In this document: positions 24,427-36,790 of the stretch, piece after piece
How the letters are laid out: every line of letters starts with the position of its first letter
Numbering within the stretch: the first letter of the stretch is position 1
Assembly (NCBI RefSeq): GCF_004027225.2
Contig: NC_044277.2
Location: 71,859,900-71,923,899 of the forward strand
Direction of reading: 5' to 3'
Length of the DNA: 64,000 bases
Source: Strigops habroptila
Taxonomy: Eukaryota; Chordata; Aves; Psittaciformes; Psittacidae
Translations under genes and position numbers: made by a program
The notes under the pieces: generated by a model
What the model was told of the DNA's origin: nothing
Database searches by the model: none
What the model saw: only the letters and a program-made list of their open reading frames with translations

Positions 24427-25556
24427 CACAAACATTTTTGCATACATACACCAGATACCAGCCCACTGTTATAAATCTTTTCCATGTAAATAGTTATTTT
24501 GAGAGAACTTTTAATTGTGTTTTCCCTGAAGAACTCTAAGCTTAACAGGTTTTTCGTGTTACCCAGCAATGCGAGATTGAAATATACTTCCCTCAGCAGA
24601 AAGAATAGAAAGGAAACCACATAAAACAAGCCTGGAACTTATAGATGGGATCTTCTGCAGGAAAACTCTCTAAATGCTGGAAAGCAAGTTACTGTAATTG
24701 AAGTTGTTTCACATTGCAAGGCTTTCATGATTGCTAAGGTGCGCTGTTCTTGAATTCCTAGGGCCAAAGCCCCTGTTCTCAGTCTTGCCCTGGTTTTACC
24801 TGCATCCTCTAAACATTCTGCAAATTAACGTCTGAGGCAAAAAGGATTTCGGTGGCATTTCTGACAGGGACTATCACCTGGAATATAGCATGGTACAGTT
24901 CATCTGCTTGTGTTTGATGTCCCCATTCTGCTGCACAACATATCCCAATCTGGTCAATACATGTATTTCCCCTGCACACCTTATAGAGTCAAAGACGGCC
25001 ACTGTAAGGACCTGGGTTTGTCTTTCCTTCCCTGTTCCCTCTTGTGCTTTGCATCACTGTTCCTGGATAGGAAGGCCTTCTCTGACTGCATTTCTTTTGA
25101 CCCATTGCTGAAATAAAGTTGTGTTGTCAAGTATCCTTCCCTCACAAGCTCGGTCAGAGCACTTGGAAAAACAAAGGGATCGAACAAAGGACTAATGTAT
25201 TCAAAGTGACTAGCCCTAGAGCCCAGCTGTTCACATTGCCACAGTGAACAGTGCGTGATTCAGCTCATCCATCCTCTGCGCTGCAGCAAAATGGAGTAAT
25301 ACTGGAAATGCAGTTAGTTTGAATGTTAAGCATTGCAAGAGCAGTTCTGCTTCTTTTAGCAAGCACAAGAGGTGCTCAGCCTTTACAGGGTATCTTGCAA
25401 ACAAGGGGTATCTGTGTTGAGTTGCCTGTCACCTCTCCTCCACCACCAAGCAGAAAGAACCTGAGCCTTGGCCTGACCTTCTGGACAGTTAATCTCCAGG
25501 CACTTGGTTATTCTTGATGTATTTTCAATTTTTTTAATATATTTTTATTTTCTAAT

Positions 25557-25616
25557 TACATATATATGTATATATACACACATATACGTGTGTGTGTATA
25601 TATATATTACATATAC
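25557..25616. repeat. TA/TG microsatellite
   Basis: This is a mixed alternating purine-pyrimidine tract of TA and TG/CA units, interrupted near its centre by ACGTG. It is likely to vary in length between individuals. Confidence 0.9.
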
Positions 25617-27796
25617 AGGGGAAACTTGGACCCAAATCAAAAGCAAAGCTGAAACAGACTGTTCTGATATTCTTTCCACCATAACACCCATAAGGCTTTC
25701 AAATCTGGAGCATAACTACATACACATCTTCTGCAGCATTAGAGGTATAAATGACAACTTTCTCTCTAAGCTATTTCTGCTCTTCTTTCTGCATTGGCAG
25801 TAATAAATTCAAAGGTTTCTACCCATTGGACGTGACCTGAAGAGAAAATATATTTCTTGACATGAATTTCACTGACAGATAACATGATCCGCTTGCTAGT
25901 TGGAGCTATCTCCTCTACAATTCATGCACCATCTCTCAGATGGAGACAGCTGGACACTGCCCATAATACCCATGGTAAATTCTTTATGGAAAAAGCATAA
26001 ATGTAACTAGGCAAACCACAGTGTGAGCGGTGAGGATCCACTATGGCAAAGGTGGCAAAGGAGGAGTCAGAAATAGTCTCCACCAGTACACCTGCTGACC
26101 ATAAATTATTGTAGGCAACCATTTTCCTGGAAGAACTTACAAGTCCTCTGGAAGGAAAAGCAGCAGAAGTTATTGCAGCCTCCTGAAGGAGAAGCTTCAG
26201 TTTATGCTGTTGATTTCTCTTTAAATCTTCTTCTGATAGAGAAGAACATAAATTCTTGTCAGTAAAGAAAGCCAAACTGGGAAGGACGAGAAGTCAGGGG
26301 GTTCCTAAAAATTCAAAAAACTACCAGGAAATTAGTCTTTATACCTCTTTCCCCGATATTACTTCACATGACTGGAGCAGCCATTCAGTTTAAATATATC
26401 TTTCCACTTTCCCAGTGTTTTCCCAAGAGATTTGGAGTACATGTGGCTCATACCCAAGGGGCCTTGTCACTGAGACCATCATGGGCCAGTTTGGACTCCT
26501 TCTAAATGAAAAGTTGCAAGCACTACTAGGAAGAAAGGCACTCACAAATGTTTGTGTCCTCAGCCAGCAGGCATCTGCAACTTGCGTGGCTTGTACCTGC
26601 TTTGCAGAGCTGTACACTTGATTTGATATATTTTTAGGTAAGTTTTGTGCAATGTACCAGCTGGAGAGAAAGTGGGAAGTTGCCAGTGTCACAAGTGAAT
26701 TGAAGTGTGTACTTAGCTTAAGGAGCACAAATAAACATAGCTGTTGCTTTTTTGTGTGGTTTAAAGTTATGATCTGCAATAGTGACAGCTACCTCCTGTT
26801 ACAGCTGATGTATAAATCCAAGAGTAGACAGCCCTGGTTTATACCACGGTCATGTCATCTCTGTCATTGATATTAATTTCAAGAAATAAATTCTTTCTTC
26901 GGGACACTTTTCCAAGTGATCTGGGATTTTGTTACATGACATGTAACAACAGCTCTAATGTAATAGAGAAAATGAAATGGCATTTTATTTCCCAGTGCCT
27001 ACATCCCTTTAATACTGATGCTGTAAAACAAATGATGAAAGCTTAAGCATACTCATTAACTCATGAAATTAAACAGCCAGCACATCCAGCTTCAGCTGAA
27101 CAGGGCAAAACACCAAAGGGTGTTTTTAAATGTTTGGCCAGATTTTTCTCTGTATAAGAAAAAAATAGTAGAAGGCTGGAACCTCCCTGTTTCCAACTGA
27201 AAAATGTCTTCAAAGGTCTCCTTAACTTCTTATGAAGGCTATGTTTACACTAAGGGCAAACAGTCTTTTTTAAACAGAGCCCCCTGTCACTGTGCTTCCA
27301 GCTCCCAGAGACCTGTCCTGTCCCTGGTTCCCTGGCAGACTCAGCCAAACCAGGAATACCATTGCTCAGCAGACGACAACATTGGCAAGGTTTAGTCAAC
27401 ATCGGCATCAGTGACATAAAGAGATTATCCTCTCTGATTCAAGCAGCTAGTAAAAATTTAATCCTTTGTAGGCATTACTTCAATTAAATTCTTTCAACCT
27501 GGAAGAGAAGCGTTTAGGTATCTTTGATGGAATCCACCCACTTGTAAGAAAATACGAAGTCTTAGCTTCTTGACTTCAGGAGAAAATAAGCAATAGCAGA
27601 CTTCTTTCTATTTCACAGCTCCTTGACCAGAGAGACCTCTTTGTCTACAGGCTACATATTGAAAAGACTGATTTTCTCTTCCCAGTTTTTACCTTGACTT
27701 CTCCAACTGAATTATCTGCTACTGCCTAATGGATAAACCCACCCGACTTCTATGGATAAACCATAAGATTCCTTGTGGTGGGCTAGAAATGGAGGG

Positions 27797-27962
27797 AGAA
27801 TGCTCCAGCCCCCTGATCATCTTTGTGGCCCTCCTCTGGACTGGCTCCGAGAGGTCCATGCTTTTCCTGTACTAAGGACTCCAGAGCTGTACACAGTACT
27901 CTAGCTGAGGTTTGCCCCACATTGCTGATTCATGCCCAGCTTTTCATCCACCAAATCTTCAC
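27797..27962 (-). mobile_element. CR1 LINE fragment, reverse orientation
   Basis: The plus strand reads as the complement of the CR1 region that links the RT end to the 3' UTR. Matching blocks are 'tgatcatctttgtggccctcctctggact', 'actccagagctgtacacagtactc' and 'catgcccagcttttcatccacca'. It lacks both ends. It may belong to the same old insertion as 28424-28672. Confidence 0.78.
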
Positions 27963-28423
27963 AGTTTACAGTGATCTCTGTAATTCTTTGTTTATTACTG
28001 CACCTGATCCCACTGGAAACTTCCAACATGCTCAAAGCTGGTCAAAGAGGAATCTTAGTTTTCATACTGTTATGCATGGAGCAGCTTTGGCTAGTTGGTA
28101 ATTGCCAAGGCATTTGAAGACTCTGAACATGCTGCACAAACATACTGGCTTTTCCTAAAGAATGCCTGATGATATTTATATATTATAACTCATAATCTTT
28201 CAATATTACTTGCAAATTCCATTCATGTGTTCATGACATGCAATAAAAACAACTGGTTTATCCTGTGCTAGGCAAAATTTGAAACAGGCATCTGGTTTGT
28301 ATTTTTGATATAATATAGAAATGTTGAGATCAGTACAAATGAATTATCCAGCTGGATGAGACAGTCATCTAATTCTGTATCGTGATGGCTCAGAGGGGAG
28401 CATCAGACTTTTGTCCTGGGGAT

Positions 28424-28672
28424 CAGAATGATTCAGGTTGGAATGGAGATCATCTCATTCAACCCCTTGCCCCAAAAAGGCCAACTTTGAGGTTGCTTAG
28501 GGTCTGCTTGAGTCCCAGATGTCTCACAAGGTGGGCATCCCACCACCTCTCTGGGCAGCCTGTTCCAGTGCTTAGTCACCCTCTGGGAGATTCACCTTTT
28601 CCTCCTGTCCAACTAGTACTGTGCCTGCTGGCTCTAATCTTCTTTCATGAGCACCTCTGAGAGGAGCCCTCA
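28424..28672 (-). mobile_element. CR1 LINE 3' region, reverse orientation, diverged
   Basis: It begins on the plus strand with the complement of a CR1 tail ('cagaatgattcaggttgg', 'gagatcatctcattcaacccc'). It continues with 'ctctgggcagcctgttccagtg', the complement of the CR1 C-terminal HWNRLP-type region. It is an older-looking copy. Confidence 0.8.
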
Positions 28673-29418
28673 TTTGGGAGAAGTGAATATAAAACCAGTT
28701 CAAGAAGAAAGCAAAGAACTGTTACATCTTCCTACTTTGTGTGTCAGTGTGACATCTCAGTGTCGTACCTGACTGGAATCACCCATCAAGCAGAAGTACA
28801 GCGGCACTCAGATCTCACTACCATGTTGGTGTTCTCTGTCTGAAATTCAAAAGTGTTTGAAAACTTTTATCTTTCCCCACAGTGCTCTTTCCTTTGTGTT
28901 CACTATGGAGAGCCATTCGTCGTGGTATCTCCATTTATTTGTCTTTCACTGGGTTCTTCTTCATTTGACTTGCCTTGTAATATTCTCAGGTTTTAGCTAA
29001 ATCAAATAGCCATGTAGCCTCTGCAGATTCTGCTAATTTACTGTTCACATCCTCTTTCCAAATGCTCAAGTATTTCATATGTTATGCAGATCAACGACTG
29101 AAGCTTAATGTTCTTGAACATTTTGACATTTCTAATCTTTTGCCATCCTGAAAATTCTGAAAACTGATTTCTCAGTCCTACGCTGTTTGCTGTATCATGG
29201 CCAGATTTGTAGCCATAAGAAGATTCTGCATTTTTGTAGCTGCTAAGAAAGGACTTCCTCAAAGGTTTTTGAATGATTAATTGCATTATGTTGTCCTTTA
29301 TCTGTTCTTTATTTCTATTTTTATTCCAATTGATCAATTAAACCTGTTTGCCAGCTGCAGGCACAAGGTTTACTGGCTTTTGATTCTCTGGATCACCCAG
29401 AAAGCCTTTTTTAATCTG

Positions 29419-29471
29419 AAAAAAACCCAAACCCAAAACCAAAACCAACCAAAAAAACCAGAACAAACCAG
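29419..29471. repeat. A/C-rich simple repeat
   Basis: This is a run of AAACCC, AAACC and AACC units without T. It is low-complexity DNA with no coding meaning. Confidence 0.8.
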
Positions 29472-30383
29472 ACACCCAGCATTTTGCATATCTTTAACCC
29501 TCTAGCACAAAATCAGGTTTCAGCCTATTGGAACAGGATAATTTTTTATGTGCCATTTGGTTTGGTACCTACTGTTTTGTTCAGCAATTTGTCCTGGTAC
29601 TTCCTGTCCTTACAAGACTTCATCATTACTCCCAAGCCCAGAACTGCCGTGTCTTCAAATTGACTGCAGAGGCAGTTGCCATTAAGAAGTCATGTAGCTT
29701 GCTAGCAATGCCCTGAACTGCTCCCTTTAAGCACTCCAGAGATCAGCTCTTGCGTGGACACGTTTCCCTCAGGAGCTGGAACCAGTAAATGCATCAGTGC
29801 TTAAATGCATTGTTTGCTCCTGGGAAGCCACAGTTTTAGCACTGTGCATACGATGCCCCGGGTACATGTTTTTCTTTTAACATGGGCTATTTGATCTTCA
29901 AAATCCTTCTAACATTCCTCTCCTCCACGGCCAGCTGCAATCTCTTCATTTGCTTATCATTCCAAATGTTGCAGGATTCCTGTTTCATCCAGCAATCTTC
30001 CCCAGTTTCCCAAGTTTCTTCTATTGCTTATCCTTTGCTGTCCTGCTTCCCACCCAGTTCATCACTTCTCCCTGAAGCTTTCTCTGCCTTGCAGCCTCCC
30101 TAGGGACTCACAGCTCATTTCACTTACCAGCTGGGAAGCACAGAGCCATTTGTGAATGGACACATCCGCACAAGAAGAAGCAGGCGCAGAGTTTAAGAGC
30201 ATATTCACAGTCAGGCCAGTCGAGCTTTTCTCCTCTGCAAGGAAAGTGCTGCAGGGGTGCCTAGGGAGGAAGCAGCTTGTATTTGATGTTTGCAATGGTT
30301 CTGCTCTGAGGAAGCATCACTCATGCACACTGCTCCACTACTGTGCTTTTTCAGCATCCTGGGCTCCTCCAGACCTATTCTAA

Positions 30384-30570
30384 ATAGAATCATAGAATCA
30401 TAGACTGGTTTGGGTTGGAAGGGACCTTAAAGATCATCTAGTTCCAACCCCCTGCCATGGGCAGGGACACCTCCCACTAGAACAGGTTGCTCCAAACCCC
30501 ATCCAACCTGCCAAGGATGAGGCATCTGCAGCTTCTCTAGGCAACCTGTTCCAGTGCCTCACCACCCTAC
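30384..30570 (-). mobile_element. CR1 LINE 3' end, reverse orientation, well preserved
   Basis: The plus strand opens with the complement of the CR1 3' repeat (ATAGAATCATAGAATCATAG). It continues through 'tttgggttggaagggacctt', 'gttccaaccccctgccatggg' and 'ggcaacctgttccagtgcct'. It is a 5'-truncated, relatively young copy of about 190 bp. Confidence 0.93.
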
Positions 30571-31289
30571 ATCCTTTAGGGGTGTGGGGAGACAGTGGTT
30601 TTGAACAGTTTGTTGAACAAGGTCACCCCCCTCCGAAGAACATTTACATAATGAGAGCTGGTGGAGCTGTTATCACAGGCTGCATATGCTTCGGCTTCTT
30701 TTGACAGGTGATTTCTGGGCCGTCTCATATGTGCCATATGTGAGAGCCATTTGTTGCTGGTAGCACACTTCTTCCACATGTAAGGGGCAAACAGCTCTAA
30801 TGCCAGAGCCAATATTCAAGCTCAGTCAGGGGTCTGGAGGCAAATACAGTGGATTTCCAGTGATGATGGTGCATTTGGTAGACTCCTGTACCCAGGCCTT
30901 GCTTAGGAACACTAGTTGACAGCTTTGCTTGGAGCTAACAGCCATAAATTCAAGTCTTGTTCTTACCAGCTGTTGAGACTTTTAACTTCCTTTTATGATC
31001 AGCATCTGCTGTTCATTTTTGCACAGTAAGGCCCCTCCATTGGCAGTTGTAACAGTTAGCCTGACAAAAGGTATCATCTGTATACATCTCTCTATATTCT
31101 CTCTGTAAATCAGAGGTAATTTGTCAGTAACCACTCATTTCCTACCAAGACCTCTCTGTTCTCCCATGTACTGTCTTTGGGTGTGTGTGTTAAACTCATG
31201 TACTGCATTTCAGGAAAATACAGTATTTCAGTACAGCTGTGTAAATGGCCAGCTGGCTTCTCTTTAGCTACATTTTGCTGAATGCTTCC

Positions 31290-31490
31290 CTGCAGGAACA
31301 GGCAAGGACTGGGACGGTGCCCAGGGGTGATGGACCCTCCACCCTGGGACACTCCCAAGACCTACATGGACCCTGAGCAACCAGTTCCAGCCTTGAAGGT
31401 GGCCCTTTATGGTGCAGGGGGCTGCACTGCGCAGCCTCCCCAGGTCCCTTCCAACGTAATTTGTTCTGCTGTTCTATGGTCTTGTGCTCT
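31290..31490 (+). mobile_element. Possible CR1-like remnant
   Basis: A GC-richer stretch ends 'ccccaggtcccttccaacgt...ctgttctatggtc', which resembles a degraded CR1 tail. The 5' part, including the words 'ggacactcccaagacctacatgg', does not match any CR1 section I know. The call is tentative. Confidence 0.35.
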
Positions 31491-33559
31491 TGGTTTAGTG
31501 GACAGACTCGATTTGAAATGCAGTCTCATTTGCCTCAGAGCGTAGCCCGGAAATTAATCTTGAGAGATGGAAAATTACATCAGCTTTTTGTAGATGGTTG
31601 GCATGTTATGAAGAATTTATCAGGGAAATACCCTGCTTCGTGATGTCTACCTTCTCAGATTAAATCTGATTTAATGTGCTTTTCTATGAACTTCAGGAAA
31701 GAATTGGGATGAGTTCAGCTCTCCTTTCAATGTAGTTCACAGGGGTCAACAGTATTGCCCTGTTATCGTAGCACTGTACCAGGACAGGCTGTGGTACAAA
31801 ATGTTAATGTTCTGCCCTGTGCTCAGGCTACTCAGAAAAACACAGTTTTCAGCACTAGTATTACATTATCCCTGCTATTTCTTCTCAGCAGGAACAGCAC
31901 AATCTCTGTAATAGCATGATCAGAGATTTCATATTATTTTAACCCTGCAAGCCCTTTTGTATGACATCAATTCTTAATAAAGCATGTCACTTCCACGGCC
32001 TCTTGCAATTTGTCACAGGAAACATTAAAGAGTTAGTTCTTATTTGAGGGTTTTGAGTGAGGTACTGTATGAGCTTTCCTGAACAATGAATGTGAAAAGC
32101 AGAATAACTGCAATGGCCATAGGAAGCAAATAAATTGTTTGTCAGTTGTGATAACTGCTGTTGTTATCTGACACCCTTTTTCTAGGTTTTTCTGGGGCTC
32201 ACCTTTTTTCCAGTGCAACGCATGGCAGTGGTGCTTGAAAAGGCTTTTTTTCCTTTTTTTGGAACGAAACCCCAGGTTAACTGGACTGTTTCTGCTGTTA
32301 GCTAAACACTGAAGTCCACCCACAGGGAAGTTGGATTCAGTTGCCTTAATGTCATCTCTGACTGTCTTTAAGATGGTCTAGAGCATCGGAAACATCTCCA
32401 CGGGAGTGGCTGAGGTGACATGAGACCTACTGGAGGCCCATCAGCACAACCAGGTATTACATCTCTCTACAGACCATTTGCTTTGAGATGGTCTCATGAG
32501 CCATCTAGAACAAAGCAGACAACTTGCTATCAACACCTTCTACCAGTATGTCTTTCCTAGAGAGGAACTTCCCAACCTTCTTGAAACAATCCCAGCAGGA
32601 TTAGTGCCTCACAGGCTGTCATTCCTTTCATACCGACACTTCCTTTCTGAAATGAGATAACTGAGAAACTGAATCTCCTGAGCCCCCTCATTTTACCACA
32701 TGCCAGTTGGCAATGTCTTATATCCCCTCTGGGCACAGTGCTGGGGTGGCACTTATTCAGGTGGATGGCCATCTCTTGGCCAAAGTCGAGGGGAACATGA
32801 GCTTTCCTGTGCTGTCTGTAACCAGATAACCCTGCCCTCATTTCATTATGTTTTTTTTTCCAGGAAATGAAGATGTTCTAAAATTGCTCAAATCTGCCCT
32901 TTCTATCTGAAATTCATAGTTGTTATATACAACTCATGATGTGCCTCTAGAGACAATGTAACATTTACAGCTGAACATATGACTTAACGAAAACAGGAAC
33001 AATTCAGATCTGTAGATGACTCACATTACTTGTGTACTGCAGCTTCCTTCAGTTAGGAATGCAGCATTTTGAAACAGGACACAACTCACCAGCCTTGCAC
33101 CTTCCGTAGTGTTACTGAAGCAATGGTATGGTGTGGTAATATAAAAAGCCAAGGTGGAGGCTCCTTTCTACCATAGCTATCTAACATTAACATTTTCATC
33201 AACAGTTTCAACTCAGTTCTCATTTATCCTCTGATTTATGACATAGTTGAACTAACAATAAAATTATTCCTACTGCATTTTGTCAGATTCTACTGAATGA
33301 ACTTGAATTACAGTAAATGAAAAGCACTACCAGAACTAAATGACTGCACATAGTCAGTAGTGGATGCAGTGACTGTGTTGTTAAACCACTGCATCTGGTT
33401 TAACTTGGGTTAAACATGTGCACATGCTTCTCTAGTTGCTAAATGCAATACCTTGATGTCTGAATAGCCAGAGGGCAGCAAAGGTGCATTGAGCAGAAGA
33501 GTCTCAGAGGGCTGTGACTGTCTGTACATCACTGAAGGCATTCACCTGGGGGGCGATCC

Positions 33560-33975
33560 CAGACCCAGGAAAAGGCTAAGGTTTGAATCAGCTCTGGAGG
33601 TTAGCTGGTCCAACCCCCAGCTCAAAGCAAGGCTAGCTTCTCAGCTAGATCAGCTTGCCCAAGGCCTCACTCAGCCGAGTTCTGAAGATCTCCAAGGATG
33701 GAGACCCACAACCTCACTGGGCAACTTGCCCCAGTGCTCAACTCCTCTTCATCTGGAGTCTCCCTTGCTGCATCGTCAATCCTTTGCTATGAGTCCCACC
33801 ACTTTGCCTTGAGAAGTGGCTTGTCTTTTCTATAGCTACCTGTTATTTACTAAAAGAGAACAATTAAATCTCACCTACCATTTCTTCTCCAGGCTGAACA
33901 AAACCATTTCTCCCAGTCTCTCCTCACGGGGCATGGGCTCCAACCTCCTAATCACATTGGAGGTCTCTCACTGGT
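33560..33975 (-). mobile_element. CR1 LINE fragment, reverse orientation, old
   Basis: The plus strand resembles complementary CR1 3' sequence: 'agctggtccaacccccagctcaaagcaagg', 'gatctccaaggatggagacccacaacctc', 'ctgggcaacttgccccagtgctc' and 'ttctccaggctgaacaaaacc'. The wording fits an older CR1 subfamily rather than the young ATTCTATG-ending type. Confidence 0.8.
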
Positions 33976-36329
33976 GGGCTTCTACGCAGAAAAAGGACTC
34001 ATAAAAAGAATGGAAACTTCTATTTACTAAAGTGAATGTAAAATAATACATGCATCTAAGGAAGAAATATGTGAAGAATGAGATTCAATTTAGCAGGAGA
34101 ATTACAGGATAACAAGTAATCACTCTCTGCAGTTTATTCTTACCTTGTTGAATGGCCCAAAGAAAACACTGATAAATATATTCAAGGGAAAGGAATCAGC
34201 AGTTGATTTCAAGCTGATTGCCTATTACTCCTTTTGAATCTCTCCTCTCTAAATAGTAATTAATGTATCTAAAAAGATGAACTAGCCCTTTAAACAGATG
34301 AGGCTGTTCATGCACATAATATCAGTGAAAAGGTCTGAGGGACCAGAGAAAGAACGAGATACAGAGTAATGAAATGTTAGACCTAATGAAGTAAATAAAT
34401 TACACATCTTCAAATTAGACAAGCTTGATAAGCATTATCTAAGGATGCCTAAAGATGTGGCTTTCACTGTCTCAAAAGCCTTAGCAGTCATCTGAAAAAC
34501 TGAGTTATGGGAGATTAGAAAAGAGCAGATGTCTCTGAAAGGCTGAAAGAGAGGAGCTGGGAAATAACGAAACAATCAGCTTAACTTCAAGGCTGTCAAT
34601 CTGGCACCTTCCACAAGCTCTGAATTATTTTTACCATAACAATAAAAAAATACAAATCCAGGTAACCTAAGCTGATTTTGCAGCAATGAATTTAAACTCC
34701 CCCCCCTCCCCCTTGAAAATGTATTACTAAGGTGTAGAAGAACTAAGACCACTTCAGATCAGCTGAGTGTATTTGTTCCTCTACCCTTTAAAAACAAAAC
34801 AAAACCAAGCCCTGAAAGCTAGGAAATGATAGGATATAGACACATGTATGAAAAATAAGTTTACTATAAGCACCATAAGGTCTGCGTATATGCAAATGAC
34901 AGATCTGGCTCTGCAGAACTCAAGGAGGTGTTATAATGTCCATAGCAGCAATTAAAGTTTCACAAGAAAAGTGGCAGTGTTCAGCCATTTTGGAAAGTGG
35001 GAGGTTGGTTTCTTTCTGTCCTTGTGAACAGCCATTCAGGATGAACGTGTCAACTCGCTGTTTCTGTGGATTCACGATTAAGATCCTTAGGTGCTAAGAA
35101 ATTACATTACAGAGGGAGTTTTCTTCAGAAAACATGGATATCTGGGCCACTAACAGGCAGCTTCACATGTTATCTGGGGAAGAAGGTGAAAACACAAAGA
35201 GGTAAGAGCTCCTCTTTCTCTGGAGTTTAGAGAGGTTTTTCATCGATGAGATAAATAACCTGTTGCAAACAGAGACCTGTGAGCACTGTGAGGGCCTTAC
35301 ACCAAATGATGCACATACTCTGGCTACCTGGTCTATCTAGAGGTCTCTTAGCAACAGACCAAACCTGAGAAAACACATTATCTTCCACCCATCATTCTAT
35401 CATAGTTACACTTTCTGTTGATTTTCCTTTTTTCTAGGAGGGGGAAGAAGTTGGTTGTATTCATCCCTCCTCAGGATCAGAAGCTGCATAATCTGAGATC
35501 CTAACCTGCAGGTTTAACGGGATTTCAAGCTAAGGTGGAGAGCCCCCCTCAGAAACCCTGACAGGACCTCAGATGAGGGCATAAGAAGCAGTTTGCATTG
35601 CTACCTCACTAGTAACTGTCCCTGAGAGCAGATCCATTACATGCCGACCCAGACAGCAAGACTCGAAGCACTCAAACACTCTTTGCCTGCAGGACATATG
35701 TGCGTAGGCAGTGGACGAAGCTGGGAGCTTCTGCCTGTTCCCTTTTTTATCATGATGTAGTCATGCCCTTTGGCTCCATTCTATACTGCAGACAGAGATG
35801 AGAAGCATCTTTTCTGCCTCCATAGCCCCTATTTCTAGAACAATGTATTGGTTCACTGAGTGGAGATCATGCGGCATTCCCATGAGTTCCAGCCCTTTTC
35901 TGCATTAAGAGATATGTATTTTGAGGCGGAAAAGAGGTATGTAGCTTTGCATTAAATATGATCCACACATTAATTATAGTTTTTTAAATCATCAATTTAC
36001 ATTCTCATCACGAGTGTGTAACCACACAAAAAGCCCTTCAGCAACGATTACTGAAAAATCTTTGCATTTCATTTCATTTTCTCTTTCAATTCAAGAGGAC
36101 TTTGCACAAAGCTTGTATCTTCTTGTGCAGTCAATTGGCACATTTTGAACAGCTGCACAGATTTTTGTGTCATCAAGAGAAAAGCGATTTGAAAAATCAG
36201 AATATGAAAATGAACTTATAAGGCACAGAAATCCACCAAGAATATTCTAGAGTAAATGCACCAGCATATACTTCCTGAAGTTTAAAATGCTCATGGAGTA
36301 GCTAGGGGTTTGAGGGCAGTGATTACTAC

Positions 36330-36790
36330 CCTCCACTCATTGTGAGGCTGTATCTGCAGGACTGTGTCCAGCATAGGTCCCCCATTAGATTTGCCAATGA
36401 ACTGGAGATGGCTAGGAGGCTGCAATCTGTGATGGATGAGGAGGGGAGGAGAGAGCTGGGTCTGTGTAGCCTGGAGAAAATGGTTAAAGGGGTTTCACCT
36501 CCTCTCTTCAACACGCCAACAAGTGGTTACAGAGAAGATGAAGCTAAGCTTATCTCAAGGGTGCATACTGAGTGATAGGACAAGAGGAACAGGCAGAAAT
36601 TGTAGCAGGGAAAACCGGACATGTGAAAAAACTTCTGCCCTACGAGAATGGCCAAGGGCTAGAAGAGCTTGTCCAGAGAGGTGGTGCACTGCTGTATGGC
36701 ACCTCCACCACCTCTCGTGCACCACTTGAAAATTCCTACATTTTTCAAGACAGATCTGGACAAAGCTCTGAGCAAACAGGCCTGTTTGCT
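36330..36790 (+). mobile_element. CR1 LINE fragment, old
   Basis: It carries a degraded end of a CR1 RT ORF: a 'tgagctgggtctgtgtagcctggagaaaatgg'-type section at 36455-36485, a 'gtgataggacaagaggaa'-type section near 36574 and a 'tggacaaagctctga' section near 36760. It has many frameshifts and no clear 3' repeat. Confidence 0.7.

Noticed and set aside
31461..31643. 60-codon plus-strand frame that looks somewhat protein-like
   Set aside because: No recognisable domain, no flanking exon structure, and it starts inside a probable CR1 remnant. Chance is the simpler explanation.
33489..33812. 107-codon plus-strand open frame
   Set aside because: It lies over an old reverse-oriented CR1 copy and is an antisense shadow.
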